64,000 nucleotides of DNA from JAEVLT01 sp044598425 (GTDB taxonomy: Bacteria > Bacillota > Bacilli > Bacillales > Cytobacillaceae). The stretch is taken from contig CP172536.1 in the NCBI GenBank assembly GCA_044598425.1, positions 372,001 to 436,000 on the forward strand, in the 5' to 3' direction. The notes below the pieces were generated by a model, which worked only from the letters and a program-made list of their open reading frames with translations, ran no database searches and was not told the origin of the DNA. Shown one piece after another: positions 1 to 8,342 of this stretch (within the stretch, counting starts at the first letter, position 1; each line of letters opens with the position of its first letter). A program made the translations under genes and the position numbers.

Positions 1-2
1 AT

Positions 3-719
3 TCCACTCCGATTTATTTGGCTCATATTTTAGAACATGATTATTTAATAAAAGATAGTAATAACAAGGTGCAGCTTGGTGGAGTAGTCATTGGACTCGC
101 AATGAACTCAACCTATTACTATCAAACGGTGCAATACGGACCAACGTATGAAAAGAAAATTTCGGATGCTGAACTAGAAGCACAGAGCAAGAAAATGGCG
201 GATGAGGTACTGAATCGCTTAAGAGCAATGAAGGATTTAAAAGATGTGCCGATTACGATTGCTTTGTTTAAAACGCAAAGCAAAACATCGGTGGTGCCGG
301 GTAATTTTTTTGCTTATGCAAATGCATCAAAAGGCAGCTCGAGCCTGGGCAGCTGGGAAAAGGTCAATGAAAAATATTTCTTGTTCCCATCCACAGAAGC
401 TCAGGACGCACACCGTGATGATGTGACAGCCTTTTTAAATTTCAAGCAGGATGTTGAGCAATATTTCCCTAATTTTAACGGGGTTATTGGCAAGGCATTT
501 TATGTCGATGACCAGCTGCAAGACTTGAACATCTCGATCCCGATTCAGTTTTATGGAAAAACAGAAGCAATCGGCTTTACGCAGTATGTGACAGGCCTTG
601 TGATGCAGCATTTTCCAAAGTATGTATCTGTTTCCGTCAGCGTCACGTCCGTGGATGGACCGGAAGCGCTGATTGTCCGCAAGTCGAATCAAAATGAACC
701 GTTTGTGTATATCTACTAA
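3..719 (+). CDS. camS: CamS-family sex pheromone lipoprotein, C-terminal part (5' end outside window)
   Basis: About 238 codons of the C-terminal part of a CamS/YerH family lipoprotein. In enterococci and staphylococci the signal peptide of this family is the source of a sex-pheromone peptide; the mature protein sits on the outer face of the membrane and its role in bacilli is unclear. The frame is open from base 3, so the signal peptide and lipobox lie before the window, and the TTG at 18 is not the true start. Family identity rests on overall sequence recognition, including segments such as GGVVIGLAMNSTYYY and FFAYANAS. In Bacillus subtilis yerH lies after pcrA-ligA in the same neighbourhood as gatCAB, matching the genes that follow here. 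An intrinsic terminator follows the stop. Confidence 0.85.
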   Translation, partial: STPIYLAHILEHDYLIKDSNNKVQLGGVVIGLAMNSTYYYQTVQYGPTYEKKISDAELEAQSKKMADEVLNRLRAMKDLKDVPITIALFKTQSKTSVVPGNFFAYANASKGSSSLGSWEKVNEKYFLFPSTEAQDAHRDDVTAFLNFKQDVEQYFPNFNGVIGKAFYVDDQLQDLNISIPIQFYGKTEAIGFTQYVTGLVMQHFPKYVSVSVSVTSVDGPEALIVRKSNQNEPFVYIY

Positions 720-733
720 TATTCAGACTTATG

Positions 734-770
734 GAAAAAAGCCCGGCGGAATTGTCTGCCGGGCTTTTAA
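734..770 (+). terminator. Intrinsic terminator after camS
   Basis: The perfect 7-bp arms GCCCGGC (741-747) and GCCGGGC (758-764) are flanked by an A-run and a T-run, about 20 bases after the camS stop. Confidence 0.9.
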
Positions 771-801
771 CTGTAACTTTAATACAGAATATTCAGAATA
801 A

Positions 802-831
802 TTGATAGACTCAAAAGAGTCGTGTTAAAAT
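802..831 (+). promoter_or_regulatory. Probable sigma-A promoter of rocA with an embedded inverted repeat
   Basis: TTGATA (802-807) and TAAAAT (826-831) are separated by 18 bp. The spacer contains GACTC-AAAA-GAGTC (808-821), a perfect inverted repeat placed where a repressor could block polymerase. The predicted start of transcription is near 838, giving a short leader. No sigma-54 (-24/-12) motif was seen, unlike the SigL-dependent roc genes of B. subtilis. Confidence 0.6.
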
Positions 832-875
832 GAAAAGTGGAATGTATACGCTTTACGACATAGGGGGGAATTGAA

Positions 876-2423
876 TTGATTCAGCCATACAAGCATGAAC
901 CATTAACGGATTTTTCAGTAGAAGAAAACCGTCAAGCCTATTTGAATGCGTTAAAAACGGTCGAGAGTTATTTAGGCCAAGAGTACGATCTCGTCATTGG
1001 CGGCGAAAAAATCTCAACCGACGAAAAAATCATTTCCTACAATCCTGCCAATAAACAAGAAGTGATTGGCCGCGTTTCCAAAGCCAATAAAGAGCTTGCT
1101 GAAAAAGCAATGCAAGCAGCAAGCGAAACGTTTAATACATGGAAAAAAACAAAAGCCGAAGTCCGTGCAGATGTTCTCTTTAAGTCAGCGGCGATTCTAC
1201 GGCGCCGCAAACATGAGTTTTCTGCTTTGATGACAAAAGAAGCGGGCAAACCCTGGCGCGAAGCCGATGCAGATACAGCAGAAGCGATTGATTTTCTTGA
1301 ATATTACGGGCGGCAACTACTAAGGATAAAAGACGGAATGCCTGTGCAAAGCCGTCCTAATGAATTTAACCGTTATGACTATATCCCCCTTGGAGTCGGA
1401 ATCATCATTTCGCCATGGAATTTTCCATTAGCGATTATGGCAGGCACAACAGTGGCCGCGATTGTCTCCGGCAATACCGTTTTGTTAAAACCAGCATCAA
1501 CAACGCCGGTGGTCGCAGCTAAATTTGTCGAAGTGTTGGAGGAAGCAGGATTGCCGAAAGGCGTGCTGAACTTTGTCCCAGGCAGCGGCGCCGAAGTGGG
1601 CGACTATCTTGTTGACCATAAAGATACTCGTTTTGTCAGTTTCACCGGTTCTCGTGACGTCGGGCTGCGTATTTTTGAACGTACCGCAAAATTGGCGGAC
1701 GGCCAAATCTGGATGAAACGCCTGATTGCCGAGATGGGCGGCAAGGATACGATCGTGGTCGACAGTGAAGCCGATCTCGAATTGGCTGCCCAATCCATTG
1801 TTGCTTCGGCATTTGGTTTCTCCGGGCAAAAATGTTCGGCTTGCTCCCGAGCTGTCGTTGTGGAAGAGGTATACGATCAAGTGCTGAATCGAGTAGTCGA
1901 GCTAACGAATCAATTAACGGTCGGCAACCCGGCAGAACAAGGCAACTTTATGGGACCAGTCATTGATCAAAGCGCTTTTGCAAAAATCAATGACTATATT
2001 GAAATCGGCAAACAGGAAGGTAAGCTGATGACAGGCGGGGAAAGCGATGACTCCACAGGTTTCTTTATAAAACCAACAATCTTTGCGGACCTTGATCCAA
2101 AAGCGCGGATCATGCAGGAAGAAATCTTTGGACCGGTCGTCGGATTTGCGAAAGCGAAAGATTTTACCAAAGCCATCGAGATTGCCAATAACACGGAATA
2201 CGGATTAACCGGTGCCGTGATCACAAAAAATCGCGCCCATATGGAACAGGCGCGCGAAGATTTCCATGTTGGCAACCTGTATTTCAACCGCGGCTGCACA
2301 GGAGCAATTGTCGGCTATCAGCCATTCGGCGGCTTCAACATGTCCGGCACCGATTCCAAAGCCGGCGGCCCGGACTATCTACTGCTGCATATGCAGGCAA
2401 AAACCACTTCTGAACTTTACTAA
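876..2423 (+). CDS. rocA: L-glutamate gamma-semialdehyde dehydrogenase (1-pyrroline-5-carboxylate dehydrogenase)
   Basis: This cytosolic NAD(P)-dependent aldehyde dehydrogenase oxidises glutamate semialdehyde (from proline or from ornithine/arginine) to glutamate. The 515 residues equal the usual RocA/PruA length. Visible family features are the SPWNFPLAI segment, the FTGSRDVG nucleotide-binding region, the general-base glutamate in AEMGGKD (about E286) and the catalytic cysteine in GQKCSACSR (about C320). The start is TTG at 876, chosen because GGGGGG at 863-868 is well spaced; the other TTG at 871 meets a stop at once. No proline dehydrogenase gene is adjacent, but a proline symporter lies about 23 kb downstream. 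The gene appears monocistronic, with its own promoter and terminator. Confidence 0.95.
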   Translation: MIQPYKHEPLTDFSVEENRQAYLNALKTVESYLGQEYDLVIGGEKISTDEKIISYNPANKQEVIGRVSKANKELAEKAMQAASETFNTWKKTKAEVRADVLFKSAAILRRRKHEFSALMTKEAGKPWREADADTAEAIDFLEYYGRQLLRIKDGMPVQSRPNEFNRYDYIPLGVGIIISPWNFPLAIMAGTTVAAIVSGNTVLLKPASTTPVVAAKFVEVLEEAGLPKGVLNFVPGSGAEVGDYLVDHKDTRFVSFTGSRDVGLRIFERTAKLADGQIWMKRLIAEMGGKDTIVVDSEADLELAAQSIVASAFGFSGQKCSACSRAVVVEEVYDQVLNRVVELTNQLTVGNPAEQGNFMGPVIDQSAFAKINDYIEIGKQEGKLMTGGESDDSTGFFIKPTIFADLDPKARIMQEEIFGPVVGFAKAKDFTKAIEIANNTEYGLTGAVITKNRAHMEQAREDFHVGNLYFNRGCTGAIVGYQPFGGFNMSGTDSKAGGPDYLLLHMQAKTTSELY

Positions 2424-2516
2424 TTTACTAGATTCCGTAAAGCTAGCCTTAATGACTGTTTCGATGAAATAAAATTCAGCATTCACACCGTTAAAACCAT
2501 TTAAATTCCAAAAGAA

Positions 2517-2551
2517 GCTATCTTGCTATAAGATAGCTGCTTTTGTGTGCT
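2517..2551 (+). terminator. Intrinsic terminator after rocA
   Basis: The stem AGCTATCTT (2517-2525) / AAGATAGCT (2530-2538) has a 4-nt loop and is followed by a T-rich stretch. Confidence 0.75.
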
Positions 2552-2712
2552 TTTGAGTGAAGTCTACTTGGAAATTTGAATTTGTTGTTGTTTAGTTTAA
2601 TTCCAATGATTAAGCATGTATTTACTGGAAATAGAGTTCAACTCAAAAAGGAAGAGCAGGATCTGTAAGGAAGTCCATCGATTTCCACTAAAATAGTAGT
2701 TACAAACAAACC

Positions 2713-3090
2713 GTGAATAAGGCTCATAAACTTTTCATTATCGAGAGAATTTCTAAAGCGAAATTATATCTTGAAAAAGTGGGTTTAAACGAGCATTTGC
2801 ATAAAACACCGGATGAATTATCAGGCGGTCAACAACAAAGGGTAGCCATCGCCAGAGCATTAGTATGTGAGCCGGAACTAATTTTAGCTGATGAACCAAC
2901 TGGAAACTTAGATCGAAAAACCGGCGAAGAGATTATCAATTTATTACTACAATTAAACAAGGAAGGAAAAACGATTATTGTGGTAACGCATGATTTTGAG
3001 GTTGCCAAAAAATGCAATAGAATGATTGAATTAGTTGACGGAAAAATAAATCCTCATCCGTTGGAAATGTATAAAGTACCCAATTGTTAA
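2713..3090 (+). pseudogene. Remnant of an ABC transporter ATP-binding subunit (MacB/LolD-like), N-terminal half missing
   Basis: The 125-codon reading frame holds only the C-terminal half of an ABC ATPase: the signature LSGGQQQRVAIARAL, the Walker B and D-loop region LILADEPTGNLD and the switch histidine in VVTHD. The Walker A P-loop and Q-loop are absent, and no matching sequence was seen in the 290 bases upstream, so it cannot work as an ATPase. The signature and D-loop forms resemble the MacB/LolD/YknY type that partners permeases of peptide or lipoprotein exporters; no permease gene is next to it. The GTG at 2713 lacks a good ribosome binding site. Probably the residue of a deletion at the edge of the repeat-rich block. 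Confidence 0.75.
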
Positions 3091-3349
3091 TCCCATTATG
3101 ATCAAGCTGCCAGAATGGTGGCTTTTTTGGCTAATCAGAATTTATATCCATAAATTCTGAACGCACGAAGGGCAGGATAAGGAATTCTTCGGCAGCTTAA
3201 TCATCGCACGAAGGAAAAGCGACAGCTTTTTCGAGGATGCCCTAGTCAGGCGAAAGGCACAGGACGTGCCGTTTTGAGCGTGATAAGGGCAACTACGCCT
3301 CTGTCTTCGTCCTTAGGGACTCGCCAATCGGCGAGTTTTCATTTATAAT

Positions 3350-3382
3350 ATCAGAATTTATATCTGAACTTCGATAACTGTC
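3350..3382 (+). repeat. Dispersed 33-bp repeat, inverted copy at 37327-37359
   Basis: The block runs from ATCAGAATTTATATCT to CGATAACTGTC. The reverse complement of 37327-37359 matches it at about 31 of 33 positions. A shorter copy follows at 3534-3556. Confidence 0.8.
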
Positions 3383-3383
3383 T

Positions 3384-3530
3384 AGCGCAAGCGCCTATCG
3401 GCTAGCGTACTTCGTCCTTCTCCCTACGATAAGTCAACATCGGCTCGCTACGCTCACCGTGTTTCCTTTATCTTTAGTCGAAGGGCCTCCAGTCCGTACG
3501 CCGATGAGCAAGGCGCTTGCGCTTTTCTTA
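3384..3530. repeat. Palindromic MITE-like element, about 150 bp
   Basis: The ends are imperfect inverted repeats: AGCGCAAGCGCCTATCGGC on the left; on the right, GCCGATGAGCAAGG and then CGCTTGCGCT. It has no coding capacity. GTCTAGCGCAAGCGCC-type elements are common in Bacillaceae intergenic regions (recollection, not searched). Confidence 0.55.
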
Positions 3531-3565
3531 ATAATATCAGAATTTATATCTTAACTTATCTCTTG

Positions 3566-4398
3566 ACCAGTAAAATGGAAAAACCAGGTTGATAGAGGTG
3601 TCTATCACCCAGCAAATACCAGTAAAAGGGAAAAATCAGGTTGATAGAGGTGTCTATCGCTCAGTAAGTACCAGTAAAATGGAAAAACCGGGTTGATAGA
3701 GGTATCTATCGCTCAGAAAATACCAGTAAATAGTAAAAACCAGGTTGATAGAGGTGTCTATCGCTCAGGAAATACCAGTAAAAGGGAAAAGCTAGGTTGA
3801 TAGAGGTGTCTATCGCTCAGTAAGTACCAGTAAAAAGGGAAAAACCGGGTTGATAGAGGTATCTATCGCTCAGTAAGTACCAGTAAAAGGGAAAAAGCGG
3901 GTTGATAGAGGTGTCTATCGCCCAGTAAGTACCAGTAAAAGGGAAAAAGCGGTTGATAGAGGTGTCTATCGCTCAGGAAATACCATTAAAAGGGAAAAAC
4001 TAGGTTGATAGAGGTGTCTATCGCTCAGTAAGTACCAGTAAAAGGGAAAAACCAGGTTGATAGAGGTGTCTATCACCCAGCAAGTACCAGTAAAAGGGAA
4101 AAAGCGGGTTGATAGAGGTGTCTATCGCTCAGGAAATACCAGTAAAAGGGAAAAACCAAGTTGATAGAGGTGTCTATCGCTCAGGAAATACCAGTAAAAG
4201 GGAAAAAGCGGGTTGATAGAGGTGTCTATCGCTCAGAAAATACCAGTAAATAGGAAAAACCAGGTTGATAGAGGTGTCTATCGCTCAGAAAATACCAGTA
4301 AATAGGAAAAATCAGGTTGATAGAGGTGTCTATCGCTCAGTAAGTACCAGTAAAAGGGAAAAACCGGATTGATAGAGACGTCTATTGCCATATAGATA
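3566..4398 (+). repeat. Tandem array 1: sixteen copies of a 52-bp unit with a GATAGA/TCTATC hairpin
   Basis: The core GATAGA-GGTG-TCTATC (6-bp perfect arms, 4-nt loop) begins at 3591, 3643, 3695, 3747, 3799, 3852, 3904, 3955, 4007, 4059, 4111, 4163, 4215, 4267, 4319 and 4371. The spacing is exactly 52 except one 53 and one 51. Between hairpins lie ACCAGTAAAAGGGAAAAA and CAGTAAGT or CAGGAAAT variants. The hairpin is almost invariant while the linker varies. 52 is not a multiple of three and no frame runs through it, so it is non-coding. There are no unique spacers, so it is not CRISPR. Confidence 0.95.
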
Positions 4399-4447
4399 AC
4401 AATAAAAATGGGGAATACTAGGTAAACGAGGGGTGATTCGGTTTATG

Positions 4448-4660
4448 GCACCCTGTTGATTGGAGCGGAAGGCGCCGACTCCTGGGGGATTAGCGTTACA
4501 GGCGAGACCCCGCAGGAATTTGAAAAAGCTTCCTGAAATAACATCGCACGAAGGAAATGCGGATGCATTTTCGAGGAGCGTTAGCGATGAGGAGGCTCAG
4601 GCGTTCTGCCCCCCGGAAAGCGAGTGCCTGGAGCGGAAATCAACAGCCTCCGTTTATCAG
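4448..4660. repeat. Bacillaceae-type intergenic repeat with TTGATT terminal inverted repeats
   Basis: It begins TTGATTGGAGCGGAAGGC and ends GCCTGGAGCGGAAATCAA, so the outer TTGATT/AATCAA ends are inverted. The internal text, with GGCGAGACCCCGCAGG and AGCGATGAGGAGGCTC, is of a kind I recall from many Bacillus intergenic regions, often mis-annotated as an ORF. The group II intron starts about 40 bp downstream. Confidence 0.65.
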
Positions 4661-5346
4661 CCAAGCCAAAAAGGATCTGGCGGTTTTTGCCCGGTTTTTC
4701 TGTGCGACGGGCAGTCGTACCTTGTGCAGTTCAAATGCACTGAATGAGTTGTTAAAGGTTGGAGTACGATACCATGGTAAACACGACTCCCGAATCCCAG
4801 AAGACTCATTTTCACGAAGGTGAAAGTCCTTCCACTAGAGTGCTGATACAACTAGTGAAGACTAATCTATGGCATTATCGTGAGGTAATGTCTGATGGAG
4901 ATGCGGACAATCGAGAGATCCGTAGTCGCATAGGCAGACCCAAATACATAAGTGTGTAGCACGGCAGCAGGGTAAGTTGATGACCATGCGGAAATAATGG
5001 GAAGTCCTCTATGTACATAGTGGTTTCTATCCAATGAATCAGCCGAATAGAAACAGCTTATCAAGTGATGGTGCTGGGTATGTTTAGAAGGAAGGTACGA
5101 TGACCCCGTGAGGTCTCCATTCAAACCGAAAGGACATTCATCTATAAGGTTAATCCGAAATGATGATTGTGGATGGAGAAGTCAGACGTTCTCATAGTAC
5201 GGGAGTAATGCATGGACCAAACCATGCATGAACGGAAGGGGAACGACCTTGTGGCTTCACGTCTGTAAAGATGTGTAATGCTAACAGAAAACGATACTTC
5301 GGTATAAACGAACTGAAAGTACACATTGAAGGGTGTGAAATATGCA

Positions 5347-6781
5347 ATGAATCATGCGTTGAAATTTAAATGGCATAGTATTACGGACAAATTGTGTTTG
5401 ATAGAAAACTAAAAGCTGCCTGGGAAAAAGTAGAAGCAAACAAAGGCTCTGGTGGTATTGACGGCGAAACAATTGATAGCTACAGATACCATCTTGAAGA
5501 AAATCTAGACTCTCTCTTACAAAAATTAAGGAAGAAAGAATACAAGTCTACGCCAGCGAGAAGACATTACATTCCAAAAAGAATGGTAAATTGCGCCCTT
5601 TAGGAATACCGAATATTGAAGATCGAGTTGTCCAACAAGCACTGGTAGATGTACTACAGCCAAAATTTGAACAAAACATCTTTCACAAATGGTCATGTGG
5701 ATACAGGCCAAATTTGGGAGCAAAACGTGTTTTACAAATAATCATGGCGAATATCGAACAAGGTTACAACTATATCTTTGATGCAGACATAAAAGGCTTT
5801 TTTGACAACATTCCACATAAAAAGCTAATGAAAGTCCTAAATAAATTTATAGCAGATGGAACGGTATTGGACATGATATGGTCATGGCTAAAAGCTGGGT
5901 ACATGGAGGAAGGAAAATTTCATTCAACTGAATCTGGAACCCCGCAAGGAGGGGTTATTTCTCCATTACTTGCAAATGTCTACTTAAATGAACTGGATTG
6001 GATTTGGGCAGAACATAAAATTCGCTTTGTTAGGTTCGCAGATGACTTTTTGTTGTTCGCTAAAACTGAGGATGATATCAAGATGGCAGCAAATATTACG
6101 AAAGAGAAACTAGCTGAACTTGGATTGGAGCTTTCATCAGAGAAAACAAAGATTGTTAATTTTGATGATGATGACTTCGACTTTATGGGATTCACTTTTG
6201 GACATTGGACAAAGCGTAAAAAGGATGGAAAGCCATATTATATCGCCAAGCCAAAAAAGGCTACATGGAAAGACTTTCGACAGAAAATCAAAGCCAAAAC
6301 TAGGAAAACACTCACTCTAAGTAAAGATAAATGGGTTGAGGAAGTTAACCCAGTTATCCGAGGAAAAGTGAACTATTTCCTTACAATTCATGAAGCAATT
6401 AAGGCAAACGCAGAATATGGCTTCACCAGTCAATGCTTCTTTAGGTCATTCAATAGAGAACTCAAAGCAATTGATGGCTATATCAGACAAAGGCTAAGGG
6501 TTTCCATGATACACGACCATCCAAGCCAGAGAAAAGGGCATGCGATGAAAACAAAATGGAATAATGAATTCTTTGCGAGGATAGGTCTCATCCCGTCATT
6601 TTGGTATTACTACCATAAAATAGATGGCTTTTCTCTGGAAAGCTACATTCTTCAAATGAAGGAACAACAACAAAAGAAACAAACAAACAAAATCAGGAAA
6701 GCAAAAGAAAGAGGTCAAGAGTATTATACTCCTGACCGAATCCGTAAAATGGAATGTACACAAAGATTAGCAACGTATTGA
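5347..6781 (+). pseudogene. Group II intron reverse transcriptase/maturase, broken by two single-base frameshifts
   Basis: Three frames join into one protein. ATG 5347 (after GAAGGG at 5328-5333) begins MNHALKFKWHSITD and runs to about 5409; the second frame continues KAAWEKVEANKGSGGIDGET to the A5 run at 5576-5580; the third carries RPLGIPNIEDR to the stop at 6779-6781. Each join needs one extra base (near 5409, and a sixth A at 5576-5580). The third frame holds the RT palm with the catalytic FADD box (a YADD variant), GTPQGG, and the maturase X domain; no HNH endonuclease is seen. In the organism it would splice the intron and reverse-transcribe it, but it is probably inactive. Two homopolymer-type sequencing errors are the alternative. 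Confidence 0.85.
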
Positions 6782-6820
6782 ATGAATCGGCTACACTTAA
6801 CTGGACAAAAAAATTAAGGT

Positions 6821-7026
6821 GAAGTAGACCAAACGCACAACTCGGATATACTGCTAATAAGCATAGGTGGACGGTACCAGAAACTTTATATGGAGCGGCG
6901 GTATGCTAGCCTATTTCGGCTGAGCCAGGTGTTTATTAAACAGCTGGCTTCCTGGCACAGGAAGCATACCCGCCGAGGCTCCATGTCAAGTTTCGTCGCA
7001 AGCCCACTATCATAGTGGTCTACTTC
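6821..7026 (+). ncRNA. Candidate structured RNA between the IS left end and orfA
   Basis: Nested complementary arms are seen directly: GAAGTAGACCA (6821-6831) with TGGTCTACTTC (7016-7026), perfect; ATAGGTGG (6863-6870) with CCACTAT (7004-7010), one bulge; GAAACTT (6880-6886) with AAGTTTC (6988-6994); ATGGAGC (6890-6896) with GCTCCAT (6978-6984); GGCGGTATGC (6897-6906) with GCATACCCGCC (6964-6974), one bulge. The innermost region holds three small hairpins: AGCC/GGCT, AGCCAG/CTGGCT and CCTG/CAGG. Whether it is transcribed, and any role in transposition or transposase control, are inference. Confidence 0.55.
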
Positions 7027-7054
7027 AAATATTCCCAGTTAGGAGAGACGAAAT

Positions 7055-7333
7055 ATGAGAGAAAGACGAACATTCAAAGCCGAGTTTAAAGATCAAATGG
7101 TTAAGCTTTATGAAAATGGGAAGCCGAGAAAAGACATTATTAGTGAATATGATTTGACGCCTTCGGCATTGGACAAATGGATCAAACAAAGAAAAAAATC
7201 CGGCTCGTTTAAGGAAAAGGACAACCGGTCACCAGAGGAAAATGAGTTGATTGTGTTAAGAAAAGAAAACAAGCGTCTATTGATGGAGAACGATATTTTA
7301 AAGCAAGCCGCGCTGATACTAGGACAAAAGTAA
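7055..7333 (+). CDS. IS3-family transposase OrfA (helix-turn-helix protein)
   Basis: A 92-residue OrfA. The N-terminal helix-turn-helix (RRTFKAEFKDQMVKLYENG, then LTPSALDKWIKQ) recognises the IS ends, and a leucine-zipper-like region (ELIVLRKENKRLLMENDIL) supports multimer formation. The ATG at 7055 follows AGGAGAG at 7041-7047 with good spacing. Length and content are normal for the family. It ends at a TAA (7331-7333) 37 bases before the first ATG of orfB. The two frames differ by +1 rather than the -1 used by most IS3 elements, so the fused OrfAB transposase would need a different slip or a repaired indel. Confidence 0.9.
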   Translation: MRERRTFKAEFKDQMVKLYENGKPRKDIISEYDLTPSALDKWIKQRKKSGSFKEKDNRSPEENELIVLRKENKRLLMENDILKQAALILGQK

Positions 7334-7370
7334 ATGTGATCAAAACCGTCACAAGTACTCGATATCAGCA

Positions 7371-8156
7371 ATGTGCGATGTCCTGCAACTTTCAAGAAGC
7401 ACCTATTACTACGAGTCCAAAGAACAGTCTGACACAGAAGATGAGCTGACAGAAGCTATTAAGGATATCTTTCAGAAAAGCCGGCAAAATTACGGGACAC
7501 GTAAGATTAAACCCGAATTGAAGAAATTGGGCATCATCGCCTCAAGGCGAAGAATTGGACGGATCATGAAAGAAAACAGCCTGGTTTCAAACTATACAGT
7601 TGCCCAGTTTAAACCCCATGTGGATAAGTGTAATGAATCAAAAGTGGAAAATGTGTTGAAAAGGGAATTTGATCAAGAAAAAGAATTAACGGTTGTAGTC
7701 AGTGACTTAACTTACGTCAGAGTAGAAAAAAGCTGGCATTACATCTGTTTATTTGTCGATCTTTATAACCGGGAAATAATCGGCCATAGTGCAGGCGCAA
7801 ACAAAGATGCGCAGCTTGTCTACCAAGCATTATCCACTGTGAAAGCAGATCTGCGGCAAATTCAATTATTTCATACGGACAGAGGAAACGAATTCAAGAA
7901 CAAGACCATTGATGAAGCCCTTGACACATTCAACATAAAACGGTCATTAAGTATGAAAGGTTGTCCGTATGACAACGCCGTAGCTGAAGCCACCTTTAAA
8001 ATTATCAAAACGGAATTCGTTAAAGGTAAATATTTCGAAAGTTTAGAGCAGTTGAAACTGGAATTAGATGATTATGTTCATTGGTTTAATCATATAAGAA
8101 TCCATGGAACATTAGGGTATTTAAGCCCAATTGAGTTTAAAGAGAAACACCTCTAA
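7371..8156 (+). CDS. IS3-family transposase OrfB (DDE catalytic subunit)
   Basis: The 261 codons from ATG 7371 encode the rve integrase-core transposase that cuts and joins the IS ends. The DDE residues are visible: D in VVVSDLTYV, D in FHTDRGNEF and E in AVAEATFKIIKTEF. An HTH_21-like segment (SRQNYGTRKIKPELKKLG) precedes the core. The C-terminal WFNHIRIHGTLGYLSP motif is typical. No good ribosome binding site precedes 7371, and this frame stays open back to about 7323, so translation probably arrives by frameshift from orfA rather than starting at the ATG. Both genes look intact, so the IS could be recent. Confidence 0.92.
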   Translation: MCDVLQLSRSTYYYESKEQSDTEDELTEAIKDIFQKSRQNYGTRKIKPELKKLGIIASRRRIGRIMKENSLVSNYTVAQFKPHVDKCNESKVENVLKREFDQEKELTVVVSDLTYVRVEKSWHYICLFVDLYNREIIGHSAGANKDAQLVYQALSTVKADLRQIQLFHTDRGNEFKNKTIDEALDTFNIKRSLSMKGCPYDNAVAEATFKIIKTEFVKGKYFESLEQLKLELDDYVHWFNHIRIHGTLGYLSPIEFKEKHL

Positions 8157-8205
8157 AAAACTGTCTAGTTTAGTGTTGACATTCCAGAATTTGTAACACA
8201 TTGGT

Positions 8206-8238
8206 AAGCCGTATGTCTTAATAGGACACGTACGGTTC
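8206..8238 (+). ncRNA. Group II intron domain V
   Basis: AAGCCGTA pairs with TACGGTT, topped by TGTC/GACA, with the AGC catalytic triad at the base. Together with the domain VI hairpin (8241-8275, bulged A at 8271) it marks the intron 3' end, cut off from the protein gene by the IS. Confidence 0.85.
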
Positions 8239-8342
8239 GATGAGGGGGAAGCCTTGAAAAAGGTTTCCCTACTCTCTTATAGCTCCTATATGTGCGGTCA
8301 ATCCCGCGTGAAAACTGTATTTTTTTCGTCTAAACGACCGAC

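Larger units (their letters stand above)
3091..3565. other. Gene-free stretch made of mosaic intergenic repeats
   Basis: No plausible gene. It contains three partial or full copies of a TCAGAATTTATATC sequence (near 3133, 3351 and 3537), a terminator-like hairpin ACTCGCC-AATC-GGCGAGT followed by TTTT (3319-3340), and a segment near 3206-3240 (GCACGAAGGAAAAGCG and what follows) that recurs in variant form near 4546-4580. Confidence 0.6.
6783..8186 (+). mobile_element. IS3-family insertion sequence (IS150-like) inside the group II intron
   Basis: The terminal inverted repeats begin TG at both ends: the left reads TGAATCGGCTACACTTAACT and the right (reverse complement) TGGAATGTCAACACTAAACT. They align over 25 bp with about eight mismatches. 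GAA flanks both ends (6780-6782 and 8187-8189), a 3-bp target duplication as expected for the IS150 group. It carries orfA and orfB. The layout is lopsided: 272 bp of non-coding sequence before orfA against 30 bp after orfB. Confidence 0.88.
4702..8280 (+). mobile_element. Group II intron, interrupted by an IS3-family element
   Basis: The 5' end has the typical GTGCGAC start (4702). Structured non-coding domains I-IV run to about 5346, then comes the intron-encoded protein. The 3' end shows domain V (8206-8238) and a domain VI hairpin with a bulged A (8271), ending in AT at 8280. An IS of about 1404 bp lies just after the stop of the protein gene; without it and its 3-bp target duplication the intron would be about 2.17 kb, a normal size. 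No En domain is visible in the protein, and the 5' exon ends in a weak hairpin plus TTTTT, which suggests a class C-like intron, but the class is not certain. Confidence 0.88.

Noticed and set aside
3091..3130. Terminator after the ABC remnant (TGCC/GGTGGCTTTTTTGGC)
   Set aside because: The arms mismatch at several positions; not convincing as a stem.
3566..4398. CRISPR array
   Set aside because: Units are wholly similar with no unique spacers, 52-bp period, and no cas genes nearby.
4460..4851. Small ORFs in the repeat and at the intron 5' end (4460-4747, 4557-4823, 4657-4851)
   Set aside because: They lie in a non-coding repeat and in intron RNA, have no ribosome binding sites and no recognisable protein content.
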